Shown in pieces: positions 1 through 12,238 of a DNA stretch of 64,000 nucleotides. Within the stretch, counting starts at the first letter, position 1. Each line of letters opens with the position of its first letter. Origin of the DNA: Gnetum montanum (Eukaryota; Streptophyta; Gnetopsida; Gnetales; Gnetaceae). A program made the position numbers and the translations under genes. The notes under the pieces are model-generated. The model had not been told where the DNA came from, did no database searches, and saw only the letters and a list, made by a program, of their open reading frames with translations. Location: positions 700,406 to 764,405 of the forward strand of contig MNCI01005798.1 in assembly GCA_015680685.1 (NCBI GenBank). The letters run 5' to 3'.

Positions 1-907
1 TTATCAAGTTAGATTGTTTCTATAGTCACTGTGTCTTGGTTGTTATGGTTGTCACTATTGCTACGCTATGACTATTGTTATTGCCTTGGCTACTACTTTG
101 GTTGCTATGCCATGGCTATTTGCACTTTGACCATAGTGGCCATGGTGATCACTACGCTACAACTGGCACACGGCACTACCCCGACCACCATTGTTGGGAA
201 TGGCTGATGCACCATTGTGTAGGTTTCCAGCATAATTCATGTTCAGCATAGCATAGCACCCATGGAGGGAATTCTATTTTGCAAGGTTTCTTAGGTAGCA
301 TAGCACATGTTTAGCATAGTGTAGCACATTATATGTTATATTTCATGCAGTAGGATAGGGCTGGGGTAATAGAGACATTGTATGTATTTTCTTTAGGCCA
401 TGTTATTTCTGACATTGCAATTATCAAACTTGTGTGTTCGATGGTCACTATGCTATGCCGTTACACTGCTATGCTACTACGTTTGTAGGCCTGCTACACT
501 TGCATACTTGCTATGTTGTTAGAGCCACTACGCTGCTATGCTGGTAGAACTGCTATGTTGGTACGCTTGTTGTAGTGTTGTACCTACTACGTTGTTATGC
601 TTTTTACATTGTTATATTTATCATACTTGCTACTTCGCTACGCTGCACTATGTATGGTCATCATGTTGTGCTACGCATAAAGCAGTTGCCACTCTTACGC
701 AAAGAGTAGCTACTATGCTACACTATGCAGGGTGTATGTGCTACATGTGACACCCTGATATGCTGCATGTAATGTTTGTCCTTGTTTCATTGTGTTAGGG
801 ACATACTATTTTGTACTTAGAAAAAGCTTGTATACCAGATGCTACACTACGCTATTTAGTAACTGTCACTTGAGCATTGTATTAATGTTTTGTACTATGT
901 CATGTAG
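1..907 (+). other. TAGC-rich intron-like stretch upstream of antisense gene copy 1
   Basis: No supported coding sequence. The stretch is full of short GCTACGCTATG / TAGCATAGT words, the same motif field seen in the introns of the second antisense gene copy (about 58200-58520) and in the LTRs of this family. It ends in a splice-acceptor-like TATGTCATGTAG at 896-907, where protein-level similarity to the second copy begins. By analogy with copy 2, the promoter and first exon would lie left of the window. The small reading frames here are codon-poor and not conserved. Confidence 0.5.
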
Positions 908-3900
908 GGTCATGTTGAAATCCATCCTGATTATGCTTAAGGTGGTAGGGGTCTTATGCTACCTTAGTGCATCCATGGCCAATGTCCCCCCTCCCCATGC
1001 ATGGGTAGGGGATCAGGAAATCTAGTTTTGGGAAGGTGCATGGGAGTTCCTAGAGTTCCTCCTTCACCACTTCAATGTGATAGCGTGGTCACACCTATTG
1101 GCCGAGACAACCACTATTCTTGTTGAAACATTGTTGCCTAGGGAAAACCGAGGCATTTTGAAGTTCATGGCTAATGGGTTGATTGAGGGAAAAGGGGTAG
1201 AAGGCTCAAATTGGTGTCCAAGAAGCTTAAGATGCTTGTGTTGGATTTGGGCCATGCCCAAATTTAAATGCTATCATCAGTACAACACATTGTTCATTGC
1301 TTGTCACATGGGCACATTCTTTCAGAATCCATCTAGCACCATCTACTTTATCAGTAGGTGAGTCTTATGAAGATGTTATAGACATGTTCTATCGTTTATC
1401 TTGTATATTCAAAATGGTTATTGTACTTTTCATGTTACCAGGTTTGTGGTTGACAAGGATGATCTTCACGATGACAAGGGGACATTGGCGTTGGCCCAAA
1501 AAGTTTTACGAGAGTTCTCTTCTATTGGGAACATATGTGCTAGCATCATAGAACAACTTGGGGCTAATTTTAGAAGCTAGCCAACCAAGTATGCCAAGTT
1601 CTATGTGAAATGTGAAGAACTTGGATGGTTGGATGGCAAATTGGCATCCCACCGAGCAATTACTATAGAAGATGTCCTAGTGGAAATCCCTCCATTTCCC
1701 ACACCATAATTTTTTTTTCATGTGTTCAAGTGATTGATTTTGTTTTTTCTTTTTGTTAACTTTGTTTTTGATTATTGTACTAGCAATCAAATCCCAAGAG
1801 GTTGCAGTAATCACCTTCGAACATGATGAAACTAACCTCTTCTTCAAGTACAGGGAGGTGGAAAAGACACAATGTTGGCTATGCAATGGGGCCCCAACCA
1901 CCCTTTCTCATACTTTTTAGGATGTTGGGCTCATGGATTTATTCTTAATAGTAAATCCAAGCATCCTAGTAGCAGAAATGCTCTCCCTAGTTGATTCTTT
2001 TTTTGAAAAGGTTGATTGCTTCCTCACATAGGTTCATAATGTGCGGGTGGTATTTGAGATCACTGACAATATTTTTTCATATCTTTTCAGAATTCCCTCT
2101 GATGGTCTACCTATAGGGGATAAGACCAAAAATGTTGTAAACCATTAGGGGGATATAGAAGAATGGCTAGGGACAAGCAAAGACTAAAAGGGGATTTATA
2201 TGCATAAGGTTAGGCTAGGGGTGGCTCAAAAGGTTTACCCTATCTTCCAGGCCCATGCCTTCCCTAAGCTACTCTCCTAAGGGAAAATTCTTAGAGTAAA
2301 GTAGGCTTGGATCATGAGGGATGTGATGGAAGAAGGGATCCACTATAATTGGGCCAAGTACATCTCTAAAGGCTTGTGGGCTGAAATGGTTAAGCTTCGT
2401 GAGAAGCTTGATGCTTGTTTCAATGTACACTTCGCCTTCGTCATAGCTTGCCTATGATGGTTCACAGAAATATTGGTGGTCCACAAGAATGGTATCTAGG
2501 TGTAGCAATATTGTACCTAGATATCCAAACTATGTATTTTCCAAGAATTCTGCACCACTTGATCCCAAGACCCCCTAGAATCTATTGGGGAGTCTCTTTT
2601 GATAACAAAGAAGGATTGGGTGGGATGTCCATTTTGTGCACTAGACAACATTGGAGAGGCACCTCCCACTAACACAGGAAATATGCTAAGGGGGGTGCAT
2701 CTCATTGTTGAAATAGTAAAATCTAGGTTGCAATGCAAAAAGTCTCATCTCATGGAAGAGCCTCCATGCACTAGTGAGGAAAAGGACAGAAAGTTATGAA
2801 TCAAGGTCCATAAGATGCAGCCCACAGTTGGTAAGTATGCTTAGTTGTCTTGTTAGTTGTGCCCCCCCCCCCGCCCCCCCCCCCCCCCCCCCCCACCACT
2901 TTTGTGTTAGACCAGGTTACTTACTTTAGACATGTTTAATAAAAGAAGAAGAAGACGTTTTGTCCCTTGAAGCAAGGGCCCTGCTGTAGAAGAAGAAGAG
3001 GCCCCAACTGTAGAGGAGGAGGCCCCTACCATGGAGGAAGAGGCCCCTGCTACCAATGATCCTTTTTTAGAGTGTTCCCTATCACCTAAAGGGCATATGA
3101 CAGTTGAAGACGCTGCCACACTCTTGAGTTAGCTAGAGAGGGAAGGGCTACATTTTGATACTAGTGAGTTTGACCATTTTCTTGATAGTGTGTTGATGGG
3201 CAATCCCCCCACTCTCACCCCTGAGGTTTTACTGGGTAGGAGCTTTGCACTATCATTTATGTTATTTGTTTGTTTGGCATTCCTCTTCTTTGCTAAGCTA
3301 ACATTCTTCGTTGTGTAGTGGACACTACTATTCAGGCCCTTGATTCTTCATCTTTGATCCTCCTCTAACCATGGACCGAGACCCTAGAAAAATTTTCCTT
3401 TATGAAGGGGGTGACTGATGACATGATCGATTACCTATGGTAGATTGATCATGAAATAGGTGTGTTCATTTTACAATATTCGGCTCTCTAAGTTATTGCA
3501 TTTTTTTCATCATCTCATATTTAATGCTTTCTCATATGTGATTGATAGCTTTTCATCTTAAGTGGAGCCCCAGATAGGTGGTCGAGGTTGATGTTGTGCC
3601 TGAACTCCCACCAGAGGTGATCGAGGTGCGTTGTGATGTATACGAGGAAACAAGCAAATGTGCACTCTACTTGGCATAATCGTTGTGGGAGTGTAGGCAT
3701 GTCAATGAGGACCTTTAGAAGCTGGTCCAGAAGTTGGAGAAGGAGAAAGCAAGCCAAGTAGTTGAGTTGGAGGATATTTGGTCAAGAAATAAATTTTTGA
3801 TGGCTCGTGACACCTTCAATGGAAGCTGGCATATGGCTGTAATTGATTATGCAAGATACTAGTTAGCCATACATTGTAAGAATGAGGCCACCTATGAGAT

Positions 3901-4518
3901 TATTGAGCAATGCTTGCAAATGGATTTATTGGCCTAGAAAAATCATGATTGAAAGGACTACAACACCAAAGTTTATGAATGGGGGAAAGCACAGAAGAAC
4001 CATAACCACATGTACAAAATGGAAGATGCTGCCTATTGTTGGAAATATCGAGATGCTTCCATTGAGTTTCATACTGATAAGTTATTTCTCAATGTGATTG
4101 GTGCTGCCAAGGCCTATGAAAAGGTTATGAAATAGGTAGTGGTTAGTGAGTCTCTTGAAAGAGAAATGACCTTACCTTCCAGGGAGACTAGTACTGCCAC
4201 CTTTTCTCTAGGGCCACCTAGATGGATGACTGTGGAGAAAGGGAAACTTGCAGCAAGTATTGATCTCAGGGAGGAAGATTGGGCCAACCTAACCAAGGAG
4301 GAGATTGTACAGCATCTAGTGGTTGGCATGGATAAGATACCCTCCAATATGGATGCGGGCCCATCTCAGGTTAGCCATTCTTTATTGTATCATAGTTTAT
4401 TTCATGAGAGCCTTATTGTAATTTAATTCATTATTTTGTTTTTTGCTTTATGTAGGATCCAAATGGAGGTGCGAGACCTAGTGGAGTTAGAGATGAAGAT
4501 GCTAGTGATGACTCATAG
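908..4518 (+). pseudogene. Multi-exon antisense gene of the Tat-like element, copy 1 (decayed)
   Basis: I do not recognise the protein. Its coding nature is seen by comparison with a second copy at 58523-62463: exon-like blocks match at protein level while the stretches between them do not. Probable exons: 908-1357, 1442-about 1707, 1784-2830, 2930-3235, 3319-3459, 3549-4369, 4456-4518. Most are bounded by GT/AG, for example AG|GTGAGT at 1357 and TTACCAG at 1441. Conserved landmarks include CYHQYNTLFIACHMG, DVGLMDLF, an acidic EEEEAP-rich exon, MGNPP near 3205, a Lys/Glu coiled-coil-like stretch near 3720, and an acidic C-terminus ending DASDDS. In-frame stops lie in several exons and the second donor is lost, so this copy is dead. 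It lies downstream of, and antisense to, gag-protease on the minus strand. Extra antisense ORFs are known in plant Tat elements; whether this belongs to one of those families is unknown. Confidence 0.6.
2862..2894. repeat. 33-base C tract with one G
   Basis: Almost pure cytosine run, interrupted by a single G at 2873. It lies in the third intron of antisense gene copy 1; the equivalent intron of copy 2 (after 60511) has no such tract. The complementary strand is a G run that could form a quadruplex. It could also be partly an assembly or sequencing artefact. Confidence 0.9.
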
Positions 4519-4671
4519 TGTGGCAAAAAAAGATTCTATTTTTGTTTCTACATTTTATTATTTTTTTGTAAGAATTATTGTATGGACTCAAATTTGACAA
4601 AGAGTAAAAAGTGAAACCAATTATTTCATTTTGTTTTTGTTAATATTTTATGAATGTGCTTGGGCTCTTGT

Positions 4672-4997
4672 GGCCCTCCTATTCTAGTTTAATAGTTTAA
4701 GGCCATTTTGGGCCATTACAATAGTTTAAGGTCATTTCAGGCCTTGCAATAGTTTAAGGCCATTTCGGGCCATGGCAATAGTTTAAGGCCATGTCAGGCC
4801 ATGGCAATAGTTTAAGGTAATTTTGGGCCATCATAATGTAACTTCCTAGGTTGCTTACTAGTTTTAGGCCTTACAAGGCCATTGTGATAATTTAAGGTCA
4901 TTCGAGGCCTTGCAAACATTTAGGGCCATTTCAGGCCATTGCTAGTTTTAGGCCATTTTCGGCCATTGCTAGTTTTAGGCCATTTCAAGCCATGTGT
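4672..4997. repeat. GGCC-type short tandem array (about 25-bp units)
   Basis: About a dozen degenerate units of the form TAGTTTTAGGCCATTTCAGG followed by CCATTG. The array lies between the 3' end of the antisense gene (stop at 4516-4518) and the minus-strand protease remnant. The same unit recurs at 62633-62782 next to the second antisense gene copy, and at 38938-39000 downstream of the protease of el-1. It is therefore a conserved structural part of the family, not a chance low-complexity stretch. Confidence 0.85.
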
Positions 4998-5177
4998 AAG
5001 GTACTGACAACAAGGGCAATGCAAATAGCAAACTTAATGTAAAACGTAAACTATTCCATTGGAAATATAAAAATTCATTAAAGTGATGTGAAAACATGTT
5101 TTAATCATGCAATTGCCTCCTAACCCAACATGGGTTAGGTGAGGCATATGGTCGAGATGCCTTACAATGGTATTCAA

Positions 5178-5790
5178 CTATCTTATCGTCTGCATTTGGA
5201 AGGGCAACTCATCCCATGTGGTTTCTTCATTTGAGTTGATGATTTTTGCTTGTTCATTTGTCAAGTGTGGCATTTTAGTTTGAATGGATACTTCATTTTT
5301 AGAGATTTCTATCTCTGAACCTTGCTCCATTTCTATGTTGTTTATGGTCCAGGGAGCTACTTCATCACTGTAAATCACTACTTCCCCACCCACATAGGGT
5401 AAGTGGATTTCCTAATGTATAGGTAAGGAGACAACTCTTAGTTGGGCTAACCATGATGTTCCCAGGATCTGGTTAAATTTTTGCATCTCCTCCACCACAA
5501 TAAATACCACGCTTGTGGGGAATTTGTCCCCCACCAAGAATTTGATGAGCATAGTCCCCTTGATGAAAACACACATTCCATTGAAGGACTTAAGGCATGA
5601 AGTTGCTGTGGGCTTGATTTGATCTACCAAGCCCAACTTGTCAATGATAGAAAATGATATTATGTTGGTGGCAGCTCTATCATCAATGTGTACCTTGCGA
5701 ATCTTGTATTGGCCCACCTGAATGATGATGAACATAGGAGTGGTTGTCATTTGACCCTTTTTAGGATCATCCTTAATAGCTTTGTTGTGA
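5178..5790 (-). pseudogene. Retropepsin remnant of element E
   Basis: Aspartic protease region of a Tat-like Ty3/gypsy element; in an active element it would process Gag-Pol. The minus-strand frame carries KVHIDDRAATNIISFSIIDK, with D-D-R where a retropepsin has D-S/T-G, then a conserved LGLVDQIKP stretch and an ILGTSWLAQ flap/C-terminal motif. Homologous frames at 38214-38831 (el-1) and 63764-62950 (outer element) keep DDG, so the Gly to Arg change here probably kills the enzyme. A stop near 5411 splits the frame before EIHLPYVGGEVVIY. It follows gag remnants on the same strand. Confidence 0.75.
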
Positions 5791-6849
5791 AATGTTCACT
5801 GGTTTGGCCATGGGGGGAAGCATGACAGTGTGAATGGCTTTCTCTTCAGTTGACATGTTTTTGCTAATAGGAATAGACATCAATATGCGAACAATTGCCT
5901 CACAATGCATTATAGAGGTCATTATTAGGTCGTATAAGCTTAGTGTTATATTTTTCTATTTTAAGGCCTATTTAACTTGTGAAAGGGCATTTAGGAAGTT
6001 TTTCCCATTGTCTTATTGTTTGATAACTTTCTCTTTATCTATACACCCTAGGAGGTGAATTTCCTGAGGGGGAGTAGATTTAGGTTGAATGCTAAGCTTT
6101 CCTGGACTAGAAGATGATAGTTGTCTCTATGTGTTGCTATTGGTAGCTGATGATGAAGAGGCCATAGGAACTGCAAATAAGGGAGTAAGCTTAGGGGAAC
6201 CTAGTGTAGTACATTCCCTTGCTAGCTTGTCTACTAGATGCTCTTCATGCTTATTTGGATAGGGAGGCTGAGGTGCAGCTCTCATCACTCTATTTTGAGT
6301 GGGGGATGGAACTTGCATGTCATGGCACTTTGATGACAAATGGTGCCTGCATTGTTATAGTGGGAGATGGTGTAGTTTTTAGCACAAAAGGTGCAGCAGA
6401 AGTCTAGCAAGGGGCCCTAATAATAAAGGGTATTTGTGACATAGTAGTTGTTGGAGATTCAGCATTGCAAGGAGGTACAAAAACCACAAATGATTCCTAT
6501 TGTGACTCAGTGTTATCATCAATGCCAATGCCATTAATGGTGCAACCTGCATTGTTAGTGTTCAAAGGATCTTTGTAAATTCCCATTGATTGGTTTTTAG
6601 GTTGGATGGGACTGCTATCATCTAGGACCAGCTAACCTTGATCGATCATTTATTGAATGTCATCTTTTAATGCTAAGTAATAATCTGTATAATGTCCACA
6701 TAGTTGATGATAGTCATAGAAATGCTCTAACCTGAAATTCCTAGGAATTGGTGGTTCATTAGGTGTAGCCAAGGAGGGGTTTCGAAGGACTTCACAGTGC
6801 CTTCAATGATGTTTGAGGGTCTCCTTTAACATTCATTTATGTTGAATAC
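5791..6849 (-). pseudogene. Gag C-terminus / gag-protease linker remnant of element E
   Basis: Decayed minus-strand coding sequence. Around 6740-6640 the frame reads FYDYHQLCGHYTDYYLALK. This fits the CxYHxxxGHxTxxCxxLKxxI pattern that ends Tat-type Gag, with the first and last cysteines replaced by Tyr. The rest (6600-5800) is a Pro/Ser/Asn-rich linker with stops. The reading frame at 6339-6127 belongs to this linker. Confidence 0.55.
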
Positions 6850-8880
6850 ACCCAGCTCCCAACAATCACTTCAGAAGTTATGAAGGCTTAATCGATAGTG
6901 GGGTATACTTTGAATGGTATTTGCACTCAAAGTTTGGCCTTGGCTGAGTTTGCATCATAGGTGTTGACATCAAGGGCTGACCTATGTTGTTGGAGCCAGG
7001 TGTGATGTTTGTGGGAGCTTTGGATGTTGTGGCATCCTTTTTGTTATTATTGATGTTGGGCTTGGTCTCATTAGCCATAGTAGCCACTGTGGTTGCCATG
7101 GCCTTGCCTTTCTCCTTATCCTTCTTTGTGTGTGCATTTTTGTAGGTCAGTAGGCTAGATCACTACTAGCTTCTGTTGCGTCTTGAATGCTCTTAGTTTG
7201 AGCAAATGCTTGGCTAAGGGACCATGGAGCCAAGTGGTATAATTTAGATTGATAAAGTTATTTAGTGCATCCTTGAATATGGCTAGCAAATGGGCCTTAG
7301 CAATCAGTTCATGTATTTCATTTAAAGTCACACTCCAATGTTGTATAAATTTTTGCATGGATTCTAGTGGTTCTTGCTTGCCATTCATGAGCTGGTCTAG
7401 GATGATCTTTGGTTTCAAGTTGTAGTTAAAGTGGATCACAAATTAACTTAGCAACTCCTCCAAGGTGGAGATAGAAGCGTGCGGGAGTGCACGGTACCAA
7501 TCTAAGGCTTTTCTTGTTAGAGACATCGCGAAGACACAAATGATGTTGTGAGGCCATGGTTGCAATAGCAATGATTTAGACCTGAATGTTACTAAATGTG
7601 CATTTGGGTCACCCTCCCCATTGTATTTTGTAGATTGGGGGAGATGTATCCCATGGGGCAATGTAAGCACAGGAACAATTGGGTTGATAGGATCATCATG
7701 GTAAAATTCCATGACCTAAATGATTTCAAAACTAGTGGCTTTGAGTTATTTAATCTCTTCAATGAGGGTCTGGAAGAGTTGGAAAGCTTGGTTGAGATCC
7801 GGGGATGTCGTGGATGGTTGTGAGGCCATCAAAGTAGCTATCATTGGTGGCATTGTTGGTGTAGTTTCCAATCTGATCGAGGATGTTGTTGGAATAGCTC
7901 CTACTGGTGGCATTGTATGAGTAGCCCACATTCTAGTATGTGGTACCGATGGAGTAGCTACTACTGGTTGTGCCATGGGAGTATTCATCTACCTAGAGGC
8001 TAAGGCATCCCACAATCTCATGTTCGGTTGTGCTATGTATTGGACTTGATATGTTTGAGGCTATGTGTACTGTTGCACATGAGATAGTTGAGCTATAAAA
8101 AAAAGGAGTTGTTGTTATCCATCATGCAATCAAGGTTGGGCCCACTATTGATGGTGGAATAGGTATAAAGGAGGGGATAGAAATAGGACCTACATGTGGT
8201 TGTGATGTAGGCACTATGTGAACGTATGTTAGTGTGGGCACTACAAGGGTCAGGTGCAGGGCATGGACAGACAAGGAGATATGGTCATCGGGAAATGAGG
8301 TTGAGGGCCCTACATGCTAATACACTGATGACATTTGATGACTTCCTATCATCAAATGGGATCTATTTTGTGACAGTGTCATGGTAGTAGCAAAGGGGGT
8401 AGAAGATAGGTGCTGGTGTGATCAAAGGACAGAAGCAGAAGAGACAATAATGGTGTAGATTGGGCAACCACCTTCAAAGTGGAAGTCCAACTCCTCTTTC
8501 CCATCTTGAAAAGGTTCTTCATAGTGGGATGTTGTGTCCTATTCTCTTTCCCTACTTACTTGGACAAGTTGGTTTAGCATTCATTGATATGTCTCTGTCA
8601 ACAGGATAGTGGTATCGGGAGTAGGGATGAACTCCCTCCTGTTCCAATAGATGAACTTAAAGTTCTATTTCTCTTCAAATTCATGACGGTCCAATGATAT
8701 ATTCACTTGCATTTTTTCACATATAAAATTGTAATTCTCTTCATCTTAAGGTAGATTTTTAGATGATTGATATCATCATCTTAGGGACTATCTTTGTATC
8801 AACACTGGGCTGGGTGGTCACTTGGGACCTACCATATTTTGGATAGAGTAGAGTACTTCCAAGCTTAAGGTGGGAACTGC
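6850..8880 (-). pseudogene. Gag remnant of element E
   Basis: Retrotransposon capsid-like region on the minus strand. The best block is 7712-7155, with MEFYHDDPINPIVPVLTLP, KYNGEGDPNAHL, ALDWYRALPHASI, FNYNLKPKIILDQL and KFIQHWSVTLNEI: the plant Ty3/gypsy Gag core (Retrotrans_gag type). el-1 has the same core at 37433-37830 (FYHDDPINTSVPLLALPKGI), so E and el-1 share a gag lineage. Upstream (8700-7750) is a Thr/Ser/Pro-rich N-terminal region with many stops. One stop separates 7712-7443 from 7439-7155. Element A interrupts the sequence upstream, at 9016. Confidence 0.75.
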
Positions 8881-9011
8881 AGTGGTAATAGGATTCATTT
8901 TCTATTATGAAAAAGGTACAAATAGAAATGATACATGCAAGAAACTATTTCAAACAATATGTTTTTATTCTAAGTAGTTGTCATTGAAAATTGTAGGAGA
9001 GATAGGCTGAA
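8881..9011. other. Leader of element E, cut by element A
   Basis: Between the gag N-terminal remnant and the element A insertion. No gene, primer site or splice signal recognised. Confidence 0.4.
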
Positions 9012-9016
9012 ACTGG
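9012..9016. repeat. Target-site duplication of element A, left (ACTGG)
   Basis: Five bases directly before the TG start of LTR1. The partner after LTR2 is ATTGG (16056-16060). One C/T difference is compatible with ageing of a 5-bp duplication, so this is likely but not certain. Confidence 0.6.
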
Positions 9017-9749
9017 TGATGAGCCACAATATTGCGTACACAATATTGCATCTTGCCTTGTCTTCTATAAATAAGAGGTGGTGCCCTTTATTCCAAATAG
9101 TTATACTTAGACCCTTATCCAAACTCTTACAATTTTACCATTACAGAGTTAGAATAATTTTTGTGTGCCTACAATAGGAGTCATAGAGTGAACGGATCTT
9201 CATTCGAGCAAATTATACCTGAGCACACATTTGTGTATGGAAATAAACATAAAAATTATGATAAAATTTGCAGCATATGGACTAAGCTAATTACTAATTA
9301 ATTATTATTAAATGTTTAACACTTTCCTAGTTAATTAATTTCTCTCTCAACCCTTGATCCTCTTAGTTAAGTACACTCAGTACGATCGCTTTGAGCATGT
9401 ATGTAGTGCTTTGTAACCCAGTAATGATTAGGGTTTGGTAATCCCAGCAGTGTTGCACTGGTTTAGGATGTGTACGGAAAGTGAGAATGGATACTAGTTA
9501 CTTAGTTCTCTTTCCCTTTCCCTTATTAGCATAAGACATCAAAAGCATAAAAGTTATAAAAATCATGTACCTTAAGCTTATTTAATCATACAACTGTGAC
9601 AATACAAGTAAGTTTGGGAAGACAAAAATTGATTAACCCTGAGTGTTCCATTAAGGTGCGTAAGCCCTTAGTCTTTGGAGTTAGACCGGATTGTGCATGA
9701 AACGTTCATACTCATATGGTTGAGTGTAGGGGTACCTCGCCACTCATCA
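9017..9749 (+). repeat. Element A 5' LTR (733 bp)
   Basis: Starts TGATGAGCC and ends ACTCATCA. It contains a TATA box (TATAAATA, 9066-9073). It lacks about 46 bp present in LTR2 around 15761-15807, and a short inverted-repeat-rich segment near the start. A third, inverted copy is the 3' LTR of element B (23639-24401). Confidence 0.9.
9066..9073 (+). promoter_or_regulatory. LTR TATA box of element A
   Basis: TATAAATA about 50 bp inside the LTR. The identical octamer is at the same place in LTR2 (15325-15332) and in the inverted LTR of element B (24359-24366, minus strand). Conservation in three copies supports a promoter role. Confidence 0.6.
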
Positions 9750-9750
9750 T

Positions 9751-9768
9751 TGGCACTGTTGCCTGGGA
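9751..9768 (+). promoter_or_regulatory. Primer binding site of element A
   Basis: TGGCACTGTTGCCTGGGA, one base after the LTR. It closely resembles the TGGCGCCGTTGCCGGGGA primer site common in plant Ty3/gypsy elements; the CG to CA and CGG to CTG changes look like decay. It fixes the 3' end of LTR1. Confidence 0.8.
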
Positions 9769-9864
9769 CTTAGTTGTTTGTGTGCTGCGTAGAACATAGG
9801 AAATCATCCATATCATTTGAACACTAGAACAAACCCTTAGGGTTAATGAACGGAAGATAAGACA

Positions 9865-11800
9865 ATGGTACATTGCACACCGAACAAGACAAAAATGTAT
9901 TCTTCTTTGCATAAGAGCATTTCACCACCTAGGACTAACACAAGAGACAGTCTACGACATAATACATGTAATCAAGATCTTCCAGTTCCTCAACAATTTT
10001 GGGTGGTATATACTCATCACAATGAGTATGTACCTGATTTCACCTTTAATCTCCACCAAGATGAACAATTGTATTGGAGAGACTTGGAGGGTAACATAGT
10101 GTTGCCTCCAGACCAGTCCCTAACATGCTCCTTCATGCTCTCACACAAATAGGCATGCCACTTTTATATGCAGAATACATTGCATGTCATCTTGACATAA
10201 GGGACTATCATCCCACAGAAGCACAACATCAACGGGACTTGTGATAGGAGAGTTACCACACATCCTTCAAGGGTAAATGGCCCCATAACGCCCTGCTTAT
10301 CTTGAGTGAAATTGAGGGTGGTGAACCTATTTCAATAGGTTGCCCACCAAACGATGTTCCCCCTCCTAATGATGGTTAGGAGGTGGTGTATTAGGACCTC
10401 CGCTCCATGGTTCACAACCCTAGTTCTGATACCCACGAACCCAAAGTGTTCAACGAGGGAACACAAACACATGATAAGGGCAAAAGTTCTAATCGTAATC
10501 ACGATCAAGGCCAAGACCATTGAAGAGAAGGTAGAAAACACTCTCATGACGATGGTTCTCCTTCTTCTTCACCTTCATCTTCACATTCATCCTCTCCTTT
10601 AATGTTTGGATGTAATCATAAGGAAACCAACCATGAGGATAAAGGAAAATAGAGTGAAAAACATAAACAAGCTAGTCGAGAACAAGGATGAGGGCACTCT
10701 AAGGAATCAAGGCATAGAATAAGGAAGATAGGGAAACCATGTAGACACCATAGACACTATGAATGAGATGATCATGAAGAACCCCTACTCACAACTAGAA
10801 GCATGCTAGATATAATAGAGGCCGTAAAAGTTCCAATAAGGCACCAAAAGGATAGTAGGATCAAGAGGTTAGACATGAAAAATATCCCACGATTTGAAGG
10901 GGGATACAACGCTGATCCTAAAAATCATTTACAAGCATTCCACATCGCATGTGCCTTGCAAAATATAGAAAATGAATGGCAAAGACTGAAGTTGTTCTCT
11001 CAAGGATAGTAGTGAAAGAAGTTGAAAGCTGGTACTAGTCCTTAGAACCAGAATCCATTCAAAGGTGGAGTACAATGTTAGAACTATTCAATGATAAGTA
11101 TCAAACATACTCCTGAGTGTCTAACCTATGAAATAAAATCCAAGGATGGAAGCAATGAAATCATGAACCCTTGGATGTTGGCATGGGCTACTATTATGCA
11201 TTGTTACATTGTTGCCCTGGCCATGGTTATTCATAGTGGGATCAACTACGCCATCTCATGGATGGACTTAGGCACGAAACAAGAAGAAACCTTGGAACAT
11301 ATGCCGAAGGAAGATTATCAAAGCTTAGGTCTCATCAAATTCATAGATTGTTAGAGTAAGTAGCCAAAGAAGAAGGTGAGCTATGAAATAGGGAAAGTGC
11401 AGAGGAATACAACCGAGATCCTTCCCTTTGAAAAAGGGAAGTGAGATTTTGTGAGGAGGAGGAAGAATCACCACTCAAAGAGATGGTGAATAGGAAAACT
11501 TTGCCACTCCAAAAGTTAAGAACAGAAGTATTATCAAAGGTAGACCAAATATGGGACTCCTAAATAGTAGGTTAGAAACTATTCTTAAAATTGTAGAGGA
11601 GTCTAGGGAGAGTGGTAGTAACCGTGATAAAAAGAAAAAGAGATATGTGAACAATGCACATAACAAGGGTAAGGGTAAAATGGCCATCACTAAAGAGGTT
11701 GTGGATTCAGACACAGATAATGATGGTGGATGTGAGATATGCCAATATGACCATCCTAAGGGATGTTGCCTACTCACATATACAAGAGTCTAGGGTGTAT
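9865..11800 (+). pseudogene. Gag remnant of element A
   Basis: Broken gag frames on the plus strand. The most gag-like block is 10803-11009 (IKRLDMKNIPRFEGGYNADP then HLQAFHIACALQ), the usual 'P-x-F-x-G' start and helix of plant Gag. It is followed, after stops, by 11091-11354. The frame 11551-11793 is Lys-rich and ends in CEICQYDHPKGC, a CX2CX3HX3C array one residue short in two spacings of the CX2CX4HX4C zinc knuckle. The 9865-10152 frame is upstream Gag-like sequence of uncertain role. Confidence 0.6.
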
Positions 11801-12238
11801 GTACTCAATCCATAACTTAACAAATGACAAGCACCCCTACGGTTACCTTATCCCCAAGGTAACCCAAGGTAGTTCCACCAACCTTCAACATATTATCCAA
11901 GTGTAACTCTAGCACAACTTGTTGAGCAACATCAATAGTGGAAATATCCACAGTCATGGGGGATTCCACCACCAAGGCAACAATACCCCTACCAACAATC
12001 AGATCCATATGGCTACTACATGTAGCATCCAATATCTCCATGTGACTCTTTTGGTCATGTTACACCACAAAACCACTACCAAGCTTGAGAGTATTATAGG
12101 ACTCCTTTACCTAGGGGAGATAACCCACAGACTTACCATCCTACAAATCCATCTACAACTCTCACACTAATAGCTCCATTACCGCCCACTCTAGCAATGT
12201 AGGGGGAACTCCCCACTCAGCTGTAGCAATGCAATGCC

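Noticed and set aside
538-1025. Open reading frames near the left edge (70-77 codons)
   Set aside because: Cys/Tyr/His-rich translations of TAGC repeats. The first has no counterpart in the second antisense gene copy; only the end of the second overlaps the conserved exon, in part.
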